Made by a program: the position numbers and the translations under genes
Source: Candidatus Bathyarchaeota archaeon
GTDB lineage: Archaea > Thermoproteota > Bathyarchaeia > TCS64
DNA length: 17,924 nucleotides
NCBI GenBank assembly: GCA_020697635.1
Contig: JAEHCT010000005.1
Span: 1-17,924, forward strand
Direction of reading: 5' to 3'
Shown here: piece by piece, positions 7,669-15,041 of the stretch
How the letters are laid out: each line of letters begins with the position of its first letter
Numbering within the stretch: position 1 is the first letter of the stretch
The notes under the pieces: model-generated
Seen by the model: only the letters and a program-made list of their open reading frames with translations
Told to the model about the DNA's origin: nothing
Database searches by the model: none

Positions 7669-8819
7669 GCGGGTACACGCTGAGGGGCACGGTGGTGACA
7701 CCGTTCGAGCTCATTTCCCACGGCCAGGTGGAGATCGCCGGCGGCAGGGTGCTGTACGCTGGCCCGAGGAAGCATCCGTACAGGGAGGTGCTCGACCACG
7801 GCGATGACCTCATCTGTCCAGGTCTCATCGACATCCACGTCCACGGCGGAGCCGGGTACGACGCCATGGACGACGACCCGGAGGCCATGAACGGTATTTC
7901 GGGCTACCTTGCGGCCGGCGGCGTGACGGGGTTCCTCGCGACAACCCAGACGGCGCCCAGGAAAGACCTGCTCGAATCCGTGAAACGCGTCGTCGAGGCC
8001 GCGGAGGCGGGGCTCAACGGGGCAAGGCTGCTTGGTCTCCACCTAGAGGGCCCCTACCTAAGCGAGGAGAGGCGGGGCGCCCAGCACGTCGACGCTATAC
8101 GCGCCCCCGACACTGAGGAGCTCAGGGAGCTCCACGCAGCCGCCGGAGGGTTGCTGAGGATCGTGACTCTCGCCCCCGAGGTCCCCGGGGCGCTGGGGGC
8201 TATAAGCTGGCTCACTGACCACATGATAGTTGCCTCGGCTGGTCACACGGACGCAGACTACGACACCGCGTTGGTAGCCTTCGGCCACGGCCTGAGCCAC
8301 GTGAGCCACCTCTACAACGGGATGAGGGGCCTCCACCACAGGGAGCCCGGGATGATTGGCGCCGCCCTCACGGATGGAAGGGTCTCCGTGGAGCTCATCG
8401 CCGACGGCCTGCACGTCCACCCCGCCGCGCTGCGGCTCGCCGCCCTCTGCAAAGGCCTGGCCAAGACCGTCCTCGTCTCCGACAGCATAAAGCCAGCGGG
8501 GCTGCCGGACGGCGAGTACACCTACAGGGGCAGACGTATTGTGCTCAGGGACGGCCTGGTGCGGTTGCCCGACGGCGTCATCGCAGGCAGCTCCATCAGG
8601 CTCAACGACGCAGTCAGGTTGATGGTCGAGGAAGTCGGTTTTTCGGTCTCGGAGGCCGTCCAGATGGCGTCCCACTCCCCGGCCCGTGTGCTGAGGCTGA
8701 CCCCCGGCAAGGGAAAGCTCGCGGAGGGCTCCGAGGCCGACGTCACCATAATGGACTGGGGGTTCAACGTCAAGGAGACCATCGTGGGCGGCGACACGGT
8801 GTACCGGGGCGACACTTGA
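7665..8819 (+). CDS. nagA: N-acetylglucosamine-6-phosphate deacetylase (NagA)
   Basis: Amidohydrolase converting GlcNAc-6-P to GlcN-6-P and acetate, the step after MurQ. The protein is 384 aa, normal for NagA. Seen: IDIHVHGG with H58 and H60, LHLEGPYLS with metal ligand Glu128, SAGHT with H194, SHVSHLYNGM with H215, ADGLHVHP (246-253) for substrate binding, and LVSD with catalytic Asp273. The C-terminal part returns to the small beta domain (GKLAEGSEADVTI). The ATG shares an ATGA overlap with the namZ stop, so translation is coupled. The downstream step, GlcN-6-P deaminase or a substitute, is not in the window. Function is secure from full-length motif agreement and context. Confidence 0.95.
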   Translation: MSGYTLRGTVVTPFELISHGQVEIAGGRVLYAGPRKHPYREVLDHGDDLICPGLIDIHVHGGAGYDAMDDDPEAMNGISGYLAAGGVTGFLATTQTAPRKDLLESVKRVVEAAEAGLNGARLLGLHLEGPYLSEERRGAQHVDAIRAPDTEELRELHAAAGGLLRIVTLAPEVPGALGAISWLTDHMIVASAGHTDADYDTALVAFGHGLSHVSHLYNGMRGLHHREPGMIGAALTDGRVSVELIADGLHVHPAALRLAALCKGLAKTVLVSDSIKPAGLPDGEYTYRGRRIVLRDGLVRLPDGVIAGSSIRLNDAVRLMVEEVGFSVSEAVQMASHSPARVLRLTPGKGKLAEGSEADVTIMDWGFNVKETIVGGDTVYRGDT

Positions 8820-10003
8820 TGGGGTACGACCGTGTCCAGAGGCTGAGCGAGAAACGTGCGCGTGTTGTCGTGGGGCTCATGTCGGGGACCTCGGTCGACG
8901 GCGTCACCGCCGCCGTCTCCGAGATCACAGGAACCGGCGTAGACGCCGAGGTCAGGCTCATCGCCCACAGGACGTACCCCTACCCCGCCGCGGTCCGTGA
9001 GAGGCTGTTCACCCTGTTCAAGGACGGCTCCTCGGGGCTCAGCGAGGCGTCCGAGCTGAACATGCTCGTCGGGCACCTTTTCGCGGACGCCGCTGAAGCC
9101 ATAATAGGCGAGGCGGGGCTCGATCCAGGGGAGATCGATCTCATCGGCTCTCACGGCCAGACTGTTTGGCATCAGCCATGGCTCAAGGAGGCCGTGGGTC
9201 ACCGTTACAGGTCCACCATGCAGATCGGGGAGCCGGCGGTCATCGCCGCCCGGACCGGGCTGCCCGTGGTCGCGGACTTCAGGAAGGCAGACATAGCCGC
9301 CGGCGGGGAGGGGGCGCCATTGACGCCGTACCTGGATTGGGTTCTCCATAGGTCGCCCACGGCGCATAGGGTGCTGCAGAACATCGGCGGCATCGCCAAC
9401 CTCACGTATCTCCCGGCTGGTTGCGGGTTCGACGATGTGGTGGCGTTCGACACGGGCCCCGGCAACATGATCATAGACGCAGCCGCCGGTCGCTACGCAG
9501 GCCTGACCCACGACGTGGACGGGGCCATGGCGAGGAGCGGGGAACCAAACAAGGCTCTTCTGGATGAGCTGCTGACTCACCCCTACTACGGAAGGAAGCC
9601 ACCCAAGAGCACGGGCAGGGAGGAATTCGGAGAGCAGTACGCCATGGCGGTGTTCAACCGAGCCGACGCCCAAGGGCTGAGCCCCGTCAACGTGGTCGCC
9701 ACCGTCACCGAGCTCACCATCGAGTCCATGGCCCGGGCCTATGAACGCCACCTCCCCGGCCCCGTCGACATGGTCTACATCAGCGGCGGCGGCTCCAGGA
9801 ACCCGTGCCTCGTGGAGGGGCTGCGGCGTAGGCTGAGTGTCCCTATATACGACTACTCGCGGCTGGGATACCCGTCGGAAGCTAAGGAGGCGCTGCTGAT
9901 GGCGCTTCTGGCGAACGAGCACGTGATGGGGACGCCGTGTAACCTGCCGGCGGCCACCGGCGCCGGCAGGATGGCTGTGCTCGGCTCATTGACGCCTCCC
10001 TGA
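8819..10003 (+). CDS. anmK: Anhydro-N-acetylmuramic acid kinase (AnmK)
   Basis: Opens the 1,6-anhydro ring of anhydro-MurNAc and phosphorylates it to MurNAc-6-P, the MurQ substrate. It has 394 aa, slightly above the roughly 370 aa usual for the family. Seen: VVVGLMSGTSVDGV (16-29) phosphate loop, GSHGQTVWH, MQIGEPAVIA, ADFRKADIAAGGEGAPLTP with the presumed catalytic Asp near residue 158, NIGGIANLT and AFDTGPGNMIID. The GGEGAP segment has Glu where many homologues have Gln. The start is taken as ATG 8819, which shares one base with the nagA stop (TGATG) and has GGGG at 8806-8809 upstream; TTG 8816 directly before it is possible. It is the last gene of the cluster. Anhydro-MurNAc arises from bacterial lytic transglycosylases, so this gene points to imported murein turnover products. 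Confidence 0.94.
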   Translation: MGYDRVQRLSEKRARVVVGLMSGTSVDGVTAAVSEITGTGVDAEVRLIAHRTYPYPAAVRERLFTLFKDGSSGLSEASELNMLVGHLFADAAEAIIGEAGLDPGEIDLIGSHGQTVWHQPWLKEAVGHRYRSTMQIGEPAVIAARTGLPVVADFRKADIAAGGEGAPLTPYLDWVLHRSPTAHRVLQNIGGIANLTYLPAGCGFDDVVAFDTGPGNMIIDAAAGRYAGLTHDVDGAMARSGEPNKALLDELLTHPYYGRKPPKSTGREEFGEQYAMAVFNRADAQGLSPVNVVATVTELTIESMARAYERHLPGPVDMVYISGGGSRNPCLVEGLRRRLSVPIYDYSRLGYPSEAKEALLMALLANEHVMGTPCNLPAATGAGRMAVLGSLTPP

Positions 10004-10006
10004 GAA

Positions 10007-10013
10007 TTTTTAT
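10007..10013 (+). promoter_or_regulatory. TATA-like box of the M20 peptidase gene
   Basis: TTTTTAT, immediately after the anmK stop. Its centre is about 28 nt before GTG 10038, which predicts a leaderless mRNA and rules out the further-upstream in-frame GTG at 10014, which lies inside the promoter. Confidence 0.55.
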
Positions 10014-10037
10014 GTGCCCCAGCCGTCATTCTTTTCT

Positions 10038-11243
10038 GTGAGTCAAATGGATCAAACAATTCTCAGCGAAGCGTTGTCGAGGATAGACGAGGCGAGGATC
10101 GTGAAGCTGGCCAAGGAGCTGGTCAGGGTGCCCAGCGTCTCCGGGGAGGAGAAGGCTGTGATGAACCGGGCTAGGGAGCTCCTTGAGGCGATAGGGGTCG
10201 AGGCCGAGCTCCACGGCAGTGAAGATCGGCCCATTATCAACGCCGTGCTGAACCCTGGCGCCGAGAGGCTTCTGGTGTTCAACGGTCACCTGGACGTAGT
10301 TCCCATCGCGAAGCCGGACGCCTGGACCAAGGCGCCTTGGGACCCCGTGCTCGAAGACGGGAGGCTCTACGGCCGCGGCTCCAGCGACATGAAGAGCAGC
10401 TGTGCCGTCATGATCCACGTGCTGGAGATACTGAAGGAGATGGCGCTGCCCCTCAGCGTAGGAGTCCACTTGGTCCCCGACGAGGAGAGGGGAGCCGCCT
10501 TCGGCTCCAAGGTGCTGGTCGAGAAGATAACCAAGGGCGAGATGAGGCGACCCGACTACGTGGTGATCGGTGAGCAGAGCAACCTCAAGGTCAGGGTGGC
10601 GGAGCGCGGCATGTTCGGTTTCCAGGTCAAGTTCTACGGCAGGGCCGCCCACACCGCGGCTTCTCGCACCACGGGGATCAACGCCATCGCCAAGGCCTCC
10701 AAGGGCGTGCTGGCGCTGGAGCACCACATCGACAAGTTCCACGAGTGGATAGGCCACCCCATGCAGAGCGTCAACATCATAGAGGCGGGGACCGTGAGCA
10801 ACCAGGTGCCCGCCGAGTGCACAATCACCGTGGACCGCCGCCTCGTCATAGGTGAGACCGCCGACGACGTCGTCGCCGAGGTCACCGCCGACCTGGACAA
10901 GGCGGGGGCGGGAGACCCCGACTGGAGCTGGGAGATAGTGGCCCCCAAGGACGAGGAAGGCAACTGGGTCTACACGCCCGCCAACTACACGCCGCCGGAC
11001 TCGGAGCTGGGCAAGGTGTTCATGGACGCCGTCCCGGCGGCTCTCGGCGCCGAGCCCGAGCTATACGTGACGTGGGCGGGAAGCACCGACGGCCGCCTCT
11101 ACAGGCAGGCAGGCATACAGACAATCGGCTTCGGCCCCATAGGGTTCGGGGCCCACGGCCCGGACGAGTTCGTCTTCGTGGATAGCTTAGTGAAGACGGC
11201 CAAGGTGTACGTCGCGTTGGCTCTGCGATTGGCCGAGGGCTGA
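10038..11243 (+). CDS. M20-family metallopeptidase / deacylase (ArgE/DapE-like)
   Basis: Di-zinc hydrolase cleaving an amide bond of a dipeptide or N-acylated amino acid, about 401 aa. Seen: FNGHLDVVP (first metal His, then Asp), LYGRGSSDMKSS with the bridging Asp, VPDEERG with the catalytic Glu pair, IGEQSNLKV, a dimerisation domain (GRAAHTAASRTTGINAI with its conserved His), SNQVPAECTITVDRR, and the last metal His in GFGAHGPDE near the C-terminus. GTG 10038 is chosen from the TATA-like box at 10007-10013; ATG 10047 is an alternative, and neither has a Shine-Dalgarno. It lies 34 nt after anmK but with its own promoter. Succinyl-DAP desuccinylase, acetyl-ornithine/lysine deacetylase and cytosolic dipeptidase are all possible. 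Its position suggests a role on murein peptides, which is inference. Confidence 0.85.
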   Translation: MSQMDQTILSEALSRIDEARIVKLAKELVRVPSVSGEEKAVMNRARELLEAIGVEAELHGSEDRPIINAVLNPGAERLLVFNGHLDVVPIAKPDAWTKAPWDPVLEDGRLYGRGSSDMKSSCAVMIHVLEILKEMALPLSVGVHLVPDEERGAAFGSKVLVEKITKGEMRRPDYVVIGEQSNLKVRVAERGMFGFQVKFYGRAAHTAASRTTGINAIAKASKGVLALEHHIDKFHEWIGHPMQSVNIIEAGTVSNQVPAECTITVDRRLVIGETADDVVAEVTADLDKAGAGDPDWSWEIVAPKDEEGNWVYTPANYTPPDSELGKVFMDAVPAALGAEPELYVTWAGSTDGRLYRQAGIQTIGFGPIGFGAHGPDEFVFVDSLVKTAKVYVALALRLAEG

Positions 11244-11251
11244 CCCTTTCT

Positions 11252-12844
11252 TTACTTGTTGAGCTCCGCTATTGCCTCGACGAGGTTCATGGCGAGCCTC
11301 TGGTTGTCCGCCGTGTATATCCAGGGCTCCATGAGCCACGTGATGTCCGCGAAGGCGGCCACGGTGCTGTTTCCTGCGTCGATGACGGAGACGGTGGCGT
11401 AGACCCTTGTCTGCTCCGACACGGAGTTGTAGGTGCTGTACGAGGCGTAGGCCGCGTCAGCGTCCGTGGTGCTCAAGTATGTGGACGTGAAGAACACCAG
11501 CTCGTCCAGCCCCTCGGTGAGGGACGTGTCCACGAACTGGGTCACCTTCACGTTCCTGTAGAAGCCGTGGTAGTTCACCATGTTGTAGAGGTAGCCCTTC
11601 CCGAAGTGGAGGCCCCAGTGGTTAGCTAGGCTGTTTATGGCTCCCTGCATCACGGACGTGTCTAGGAACTCTACGCTGGCGTCGCTGAGGAACACGAGCA
11701 TGCCTCCGCCCTCCACGAATTCTTTGATGGCCGTGTACTCTTCGTAGGTGTAGCCCTGCGTCGGCGCGGCTATGAAGAGGCACGTGGCATTGCCCAGGGC
11801 CGCCTCGACTTTCTCCCAGTCGCTGCTGTATCCCACGAAGACGCCGCGCTTGGAGAGTTCCGCTGACAGGTAGTCGAGCACGTAGGGGCTCACATTGTTG
11901 CCGTGGCTCCTGTCCACGACCACCTGCCCAATGGTCTCCATCTCCTCCGTAACGTTGCCTTCTGGTTTCTCGCCGTCGTTCTCCATGACTACGTCCCTGG
12001 GCATGTAGAGGTAGTAGAGGGCCGGCGGTGGGTTGGCCTCGTTCAGCTCCCCGAGGCTGGGGTACTCCAGGTTGATCGTCACTGTGGTGTTTGCCACCCT
12101 AGCCACGAGGCTGTCGACGGTGTATGTCTCCAGCTCCGCGAGCTCGGCGGCGTAGCTGATGGCCGACTGCCTGCTCCCTATCTCGTCGACGAGGCCTTGG
12201 TTCACGGCCTCCCTGCCCAGGTAGACGCCGCCCCTCTTCAGCTCACTCATGGCCAGGTTGAGCCTGCCGCCCCTGCCTTCGCTGACAGAGGAGGCGAAGC
12301 TGTCCAGGGCCTTGGTGATGTTGAAAGGGAACAGCGCGGGGCTGAAGCCCGTGATCTTCTGGGGGCCTGACTCGAAGGTGGTCTCGCTGGGCACAAGGAA
12401 GCCCGGGCCCACGCCGATGACGCCGACGTTCCCCACCATGGAGGTGGGCTGAGCGTAGATCTGGTCCGCCGTCACCGCCAGATAGTAGCCGCCCGACAAC
12501 GCCATGGAGGCCGACGCGACGACGGGCTTCTTCTCCCCAAGCTTCAGGAGGTCCAGGTAGACCTGCTCGACGAGGTACGCTGAGCCGCCGGGGGAGTCTA
12601 TCTCCAGCACCACGGCCTTGACGCCGTCGTCCTCCATGGCCTCGTGCACCGCGGCGGAGAGTATACCCGCGTACTCGGTGTCCTCGATGACTCCTTGAAT
12701 CTCTATGACGCCGATTATCCCCTTCTTCTTGATGGCTACCGGGGACCCCGGCTCCCACATGAATATCACCGCTATCGACGCTATCATTATGAACGAGAAG
12801 ACCGCTAGCGCGACGGCAGTCCTGTTCCTGTTAATCCGCTCCAT
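11252..12844 (-). CDS. sppA: SppA-like S49 membrane serine protease with long C-terminal extracytoplasmic domain
   Basis: 530-aa membrane-anchored protease related to signal peptide peptidase A. Residues 9-29 form a single N-terminal membrane span. The S49 domain (about 42-225) has EIDSPGGSAY (81-90) for the oxyanion region, the nucleophile Ser117 in MALSGGYYLAV, SMVGNVGVIG and LGREAVNQGLVDEIG. Bacillus SppA has its catalytic Lys in the last segment (QAKKLNLVD); here that place is V-N, the nearest Lys being K203. From about residue 300 an extra roughly 230-aa domain follows that looks like a DUF4350/GATase-like fold (CLFIAAPTQGYTYEEY, EFVEGGGMLVFLSDAS). Typical archaeal SppA is about 300-350 aa. 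ATG 12844 has GGTGGAG just upstream at 12846-12852. The gene is convergent with the M20 gene, 8 nt apart. Protease activity is probable; the role of the extension is unknown. Confidence 0.82.
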   Translation of the reverse strand: MERINRNRTAVALAVFSFIMIASIAVIFMWEPGSPVAIKKKGIIGVIEIQGVIEDTEYAGILSAAVHEAMEDDGVKAVVLEIDSPGGSAYLVEQVYLDLLKLGEKKPVVASASMALSGGYYLAVTADQIYAQPTSMVGNVGVIGVGPGFLVPSETTFESGPQKITGFSPALFPFNITKALDSFASSVSEGRGGRLNLAMSELKRGGVYLGREAVNQGLVDEIGSRQSAISYAAELAELETYTVDSLVARVANTTVTINLEYPSLGELNEANPPPALYYLYMPRDVVMENDGEKPEGNVTEEMETIGQVVVDRSHGNNVSPYVLDYLSAELSKRGVFVGYSSDWEKVEAALGNATCLFIAAPTQGYTYEEYTAIKEFVEGGGMLVFLSDASVEFLDTSVMQGAINSLANHWGLHFGKGYLYNMVNYHGFYRNVKVTQFVDTSLTEGLDELVFFTSTYLSTTDADAAYASYSTYNSVSEQTRVYATVSVIDAGNSTVAAFADITWLMEPWIYTADNQRLAMNLVEAIAELNK

Positions 12845-12882
12845 GCTCCACCTTCACCGGTACCCAAATACTGAGCTTCCGC

Positions 12883-12889
12883 TTTAATA
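12883..12889 (-). promoter_or_regulatory. TATA-like box of the SppA-like gene
   Basis: TATTAAA on the minus strand, about 42 nt upstream of ATG 12844. Transcription would start near 12860, leaving a 16-nt leader that contains the GGTGGAG ribosome-binding site. Confidence 0.5.
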
Positions 12890-12905
12890 GAGTTATTCCC
12901 CGAAC

Positions 12906-12912
12906 CTTATTA
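12906..12912 (+). promoter_or_regulatory. TATA-like box of the TPR gene
   Basis: CTTATTA centred 35 nt before ATG 12944, in the 99-nt divergent region shared with the SppA-like gene. A short leader of about 9 nt is implied. The match is weaker than at other genes here. Confidence 0.35.
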
Positions 12913-12943
12913 CCCGTGGATCCGCTGGTTTCCCTGTTCCTAC

Positions 12944-13831
12944 ATGAGTGAAAGCATCCTCCCGGGGGCGCCGGAGGCATTCAGCCTCTTCGGTAGGCCC
13001 CTCTACCGGACTCCGCTGCGGCCCGAGACCCTCGACCAGCAGACCAAGCATTACCGGGACGCCCTTGGGAACTGGGAGGAGGATCCGGACGACCCCGACA
13101 ACGTCATATGGTTGGGGAGGCGCACGGCGTACCTCGGCAGGTTCAGGGAGGCGTTAGCCATCTACAGCTTAGGCATCGACAGGCATCCCGAGGACCCCCG
13201 GCTATACAGACACAGGGGCCACAGGTTCATCTCCATACGCCTCTTCGAGAGGGCCGTCGAGGACTTTGAGAAAGCGGCGGAGCTAATAGCCGAGGCGCCG
13301 GACGAGGTGGAGCCAGACGGCATCCCCAACCCCCGCGGCGTCCCCGTGAGCACCCTCCACTTCAACGTCTGGTACCACCTAGGCCTGGCACGCTACCTGC
13401 TGGGGGACCTGGAGGCCGCTCTCAAAGCCTACAAGGAGTGCCTGAAGGTGTCTGACATGGACGACAAGTACGTCGCCACCGCCCACTGGGCCTACATGAC
13501 GATGAGGCGGCTCGGGAGAGATGAGGAGGCCAGGGGGCTTCTAGACAGGGTCAGCCCCGAGATGGATATAATCGAGAACCACAACTACCACGACTGCCTC
13601 CTAATGTACAAGGGGGAGACATCGCCCGAGGAGCTCATGAAGAAGGCCCGCGGCCAGGGCGCCCTAGGGCTGGTCACCACCGGCTACGGCGTCACCAACT
13701 GGTACAGCTACAACGGCTTGAAGGAGAAGGCAGCCGGGTTACTGTGTGAGATCCTCTCCCTTGAGGGGTGGGCGGGATTCGGGTATATAGCCGCGGAAGC
13801 CGACCTAAAGCGCATGGGGTTCAGGCCATAA
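12944..13831 (+). CDS. Tetratricopeptide repeat protein
   Basis: 295-aa soluble protein without signal peptide or membrane span. TPR-like helical pairs are visible at about residues 53-82 (NVIWLGRRTAYLGRFREALA), 87-116 (LYRHRGHRFISIRLFERAV), 139-172 (FNVWYHLGLARYLLGDLEAA) and 176-205 (AHWAYMTMRRLGRDEEARGL). The first 45 residues (SLFGRPLYRTPL, then DQQTKHYRDALGNWEEDP) form a conserved-looking leader before the repeats. TPR arrays usually mediate protein contacts; no catalytic motif is seen and no partner can be named. It is monocistronic, with divergent sppA on the left and a separate promoter for the glycosyltransferase on the right. The ATG at 12944 is the first in-frame start after the promoter. 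Confidence 0.78.
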   Translation: MSESILPGAPEAFSLFGRPLYRTPLRPETLDQQTKHYRDALGNWEEDPDDPDNVIWLGRRTAYLGRFREALAIYSLGIDRHPEDPRLYRHRGHRFISIRLFERAVEDFEKAAELIAEAPDEVEPDGIPNPRGVPVSTLHFNVWYHLGLARYLLGDLEAALKAYKECLKVSDMDDKYVATAHWAYMTMRRLGRDEEARGLLDRVSPEMDIIENHNYHDCLLMYKGETSPEELMKKARGQGALGLVTTGYGVTNWYSYNGLKEKAAGLLCEILSLEGWAGFGYIAAEADLKRMGFRP

Positions 13832-13862
13832 AAACGCGTCTTACCGTTTTACTTATAGCATG

Positions 13863-13869
13863 CTTTAAA
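13863..13869 (+). promoter_or_regulatory. TATA-like box of the GT2 glycosyltransferase gene
   Basis: TTTAAAT, the strongest TATA-like match in the window. Transcription would begin near 13892, giving a 26-nt leader before GTG 13918. GTGAT at 13908-13912, 5 nt before the GTG, can pair with the archaeal anti-Shine-Dalgarno. Confidence 0.6.
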
Positions 13870-13917
13870 TCGGGGTCCGGCGAAACACAACATGTCTATT
13901 ATCGCTAGTGATATAAG

Positions 13918-15018
13918 GTGGTCCGTCTCAGCGTCATCATCCCCGTCTACAGGGGCTCCAAGCAACTCGAACCGTTGCTTGAGGCTCTGCGCCGTGACCC
14001 CTACGACGATAAGGAGGTGGTTGTCGTCGCGGATGCCCCACTCCCCGAGACCCTTGGACTCCCGGAGAGGCACCCCGAGACAAGGGTCATCTTCAACGAG
14101 GAGCGCGTGGGCAAGGTTGACGCACTGAACGGCGCCGTCCCGCAGACAGACGGTGAATACCTGCTTTTCCTGGACGCCGACGTGGAGATCCGTCAGGACT
14201 GTTTCCTGAGGCGGGTCGTCGAGGCGCTGGACGAGTACGAGCTGGTGGACATCAAGAAGCTGATAGTCAGGGACTCGCCGCTCGCGCGGCTCGTGAGCTA
14301 CGACTACCTGAGCAGCAGCCTCACCAACCTCCTGTTCAGCAGTCTCGTGGGGAGGAGTCCCCAGCTCAACGGCGCCGCGTTCGCGGTGCGCCGCGGCACC
14401 CTCCAGCGCCTCGGCGGCTTCCCCAAGGCGATATGCGAGGACCTGGAGATGGCGTTCGCCGCGTACACCCTCGGGGTGAGCTTCCGCTTCGCGGAGGACA
14501 TCGAGGTCCACAACGCGGTGGACCCGTCCCTCGGGCGCTGGGTGACGCAGAGGCGGCGGTGGGGCATCGGCCTGGCTCACTGGATCACGGGGCACATAGG
14601 GGCGCTGCTGGTGAACGCCGCTAGGAACCCACACGTCTTCGTGGCGGCGCTGCTCGTCATCTTCCCCAGCGCGCCGCTCATCGTGATGAGCTTCCTGCTC
14701 CCCAACGGTTTATACATGAAGCTGCTGTCACTCGTGCTCATGCTTCTCTCCGGGGGCCATGTCCTCCTGGTGCCGCCCGTTTACGCCATCGCCCTGTCCC
14801 TCATGGTCGCCAAGGTCCTGACGGCGACGACGGTGAGCTTCGTCGGCACGGGCGTCGCCTTCTACGTCGCATCCAGGCGTCTCGGCTACAGGTTCAACGT
14901 GGTGGAGTACACGGCGTATTTCCTTTTCTATAACCCAGCTTGGTTCCTCATGACCGTCATGAGCCTTATGCATGTGCTTGTGAGACGGGGGAGCCCAGAG
15001 CTGGACTGGAAGGTCTGA
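13918..15018 (+). CDS. Membrane-embedded family 2 glycosyltransferase
   Basis: 366-aa inverting glycosyltransferase with an N-terminal GT-A domain and C-terminal membrane helices. Seen: start of the Rossmann-like fold RLSVIIPVYRG (3-13), FLDADVEI with the DxD metal site (about residues 84-91), LNGAAFAVRRGTLQRLGGF acceptor region, CEDLEM with the ED base, and QRRRW, which fits the QxxRW motif of processive synthases such as BcsA and hyaluronan synthase. About four hydrophobic spans follow after residue 235. An in-frame stop at 13909-13911 forces the start to GTG 13918 or later; GTGAT lies 5 nt upstream. It is convergent with the MFS gene. Donor and acceptor are unknown; surface polysaccharide, S-layer glycan or glycolipid synthesis are all plausible. 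Confidence 0.85.
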   Translation: MVRLSVIIPVYRGSKQLEPLLEALRRDPYDDKEVVVVADAPLPETLGLPERHPETRVIFNEERVGKVDALNGAVPQTDGEYLLFLDADVEIRQDCFLRRVVEALDEYELVDIKKLIVRDSPLARLVSYDYLSSSLTNLLFSSLVGRSPQLNGAAFAVRRGTLQRLGGFPKAICEDLEMAFAAYTLGVSFRFAEDIEVHNAVDPSLGRWVTQRRRWGIGLAHWITGHIGALLVNAARNPHVFVAALLVIFPSAPLIVMSFLLPNGLYMKLLSLVLMLLSGGHVLLVPPVYAIALSLMVAKVLTATTVSFVGTGVAFYVASRRLGYRFNVVEYTAYFLFYNPAWFLMTVMSLMHVLVRRGSPELDWKV

Positions 15019-15041
15019 GCATACTGTGGGTCATGCGGCGC

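Noticed and set aside
7500..8042. A 180-codon minus-strand frame opposite the namZ-nagA junction
   Set aside because: Shadow of the coding strand; composition is rich in Arg, His, Val and Pro as expected for antisense of GC-rich genes.
8522..9922. A 466-codon minus-strand open frame opposite nagA and anmK
   Set aside because: It is antisense to two genes with complete motif sets, its translation is low in complexity with no recognisable domain, and no promoter or ribosome-binding site precedes it.
11244..11258. T-rich stretch (TTTCTTTACTT) after the M20 stop as a terminator
   Set aside because: It is plausible for archaeal termination but short, interrupted, and overlaps the end of the convergent sppA gene, so it is not listed as a feature.
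13892..14128. 78-codon frame starting at ATG 13892 as a protein-coding gene
   Set aside because: It overlaps the glycosyltransferase over most of its length and its Ser/Arg/Pro-rich translation resembles nothing known; kept only as a finding about the leader.
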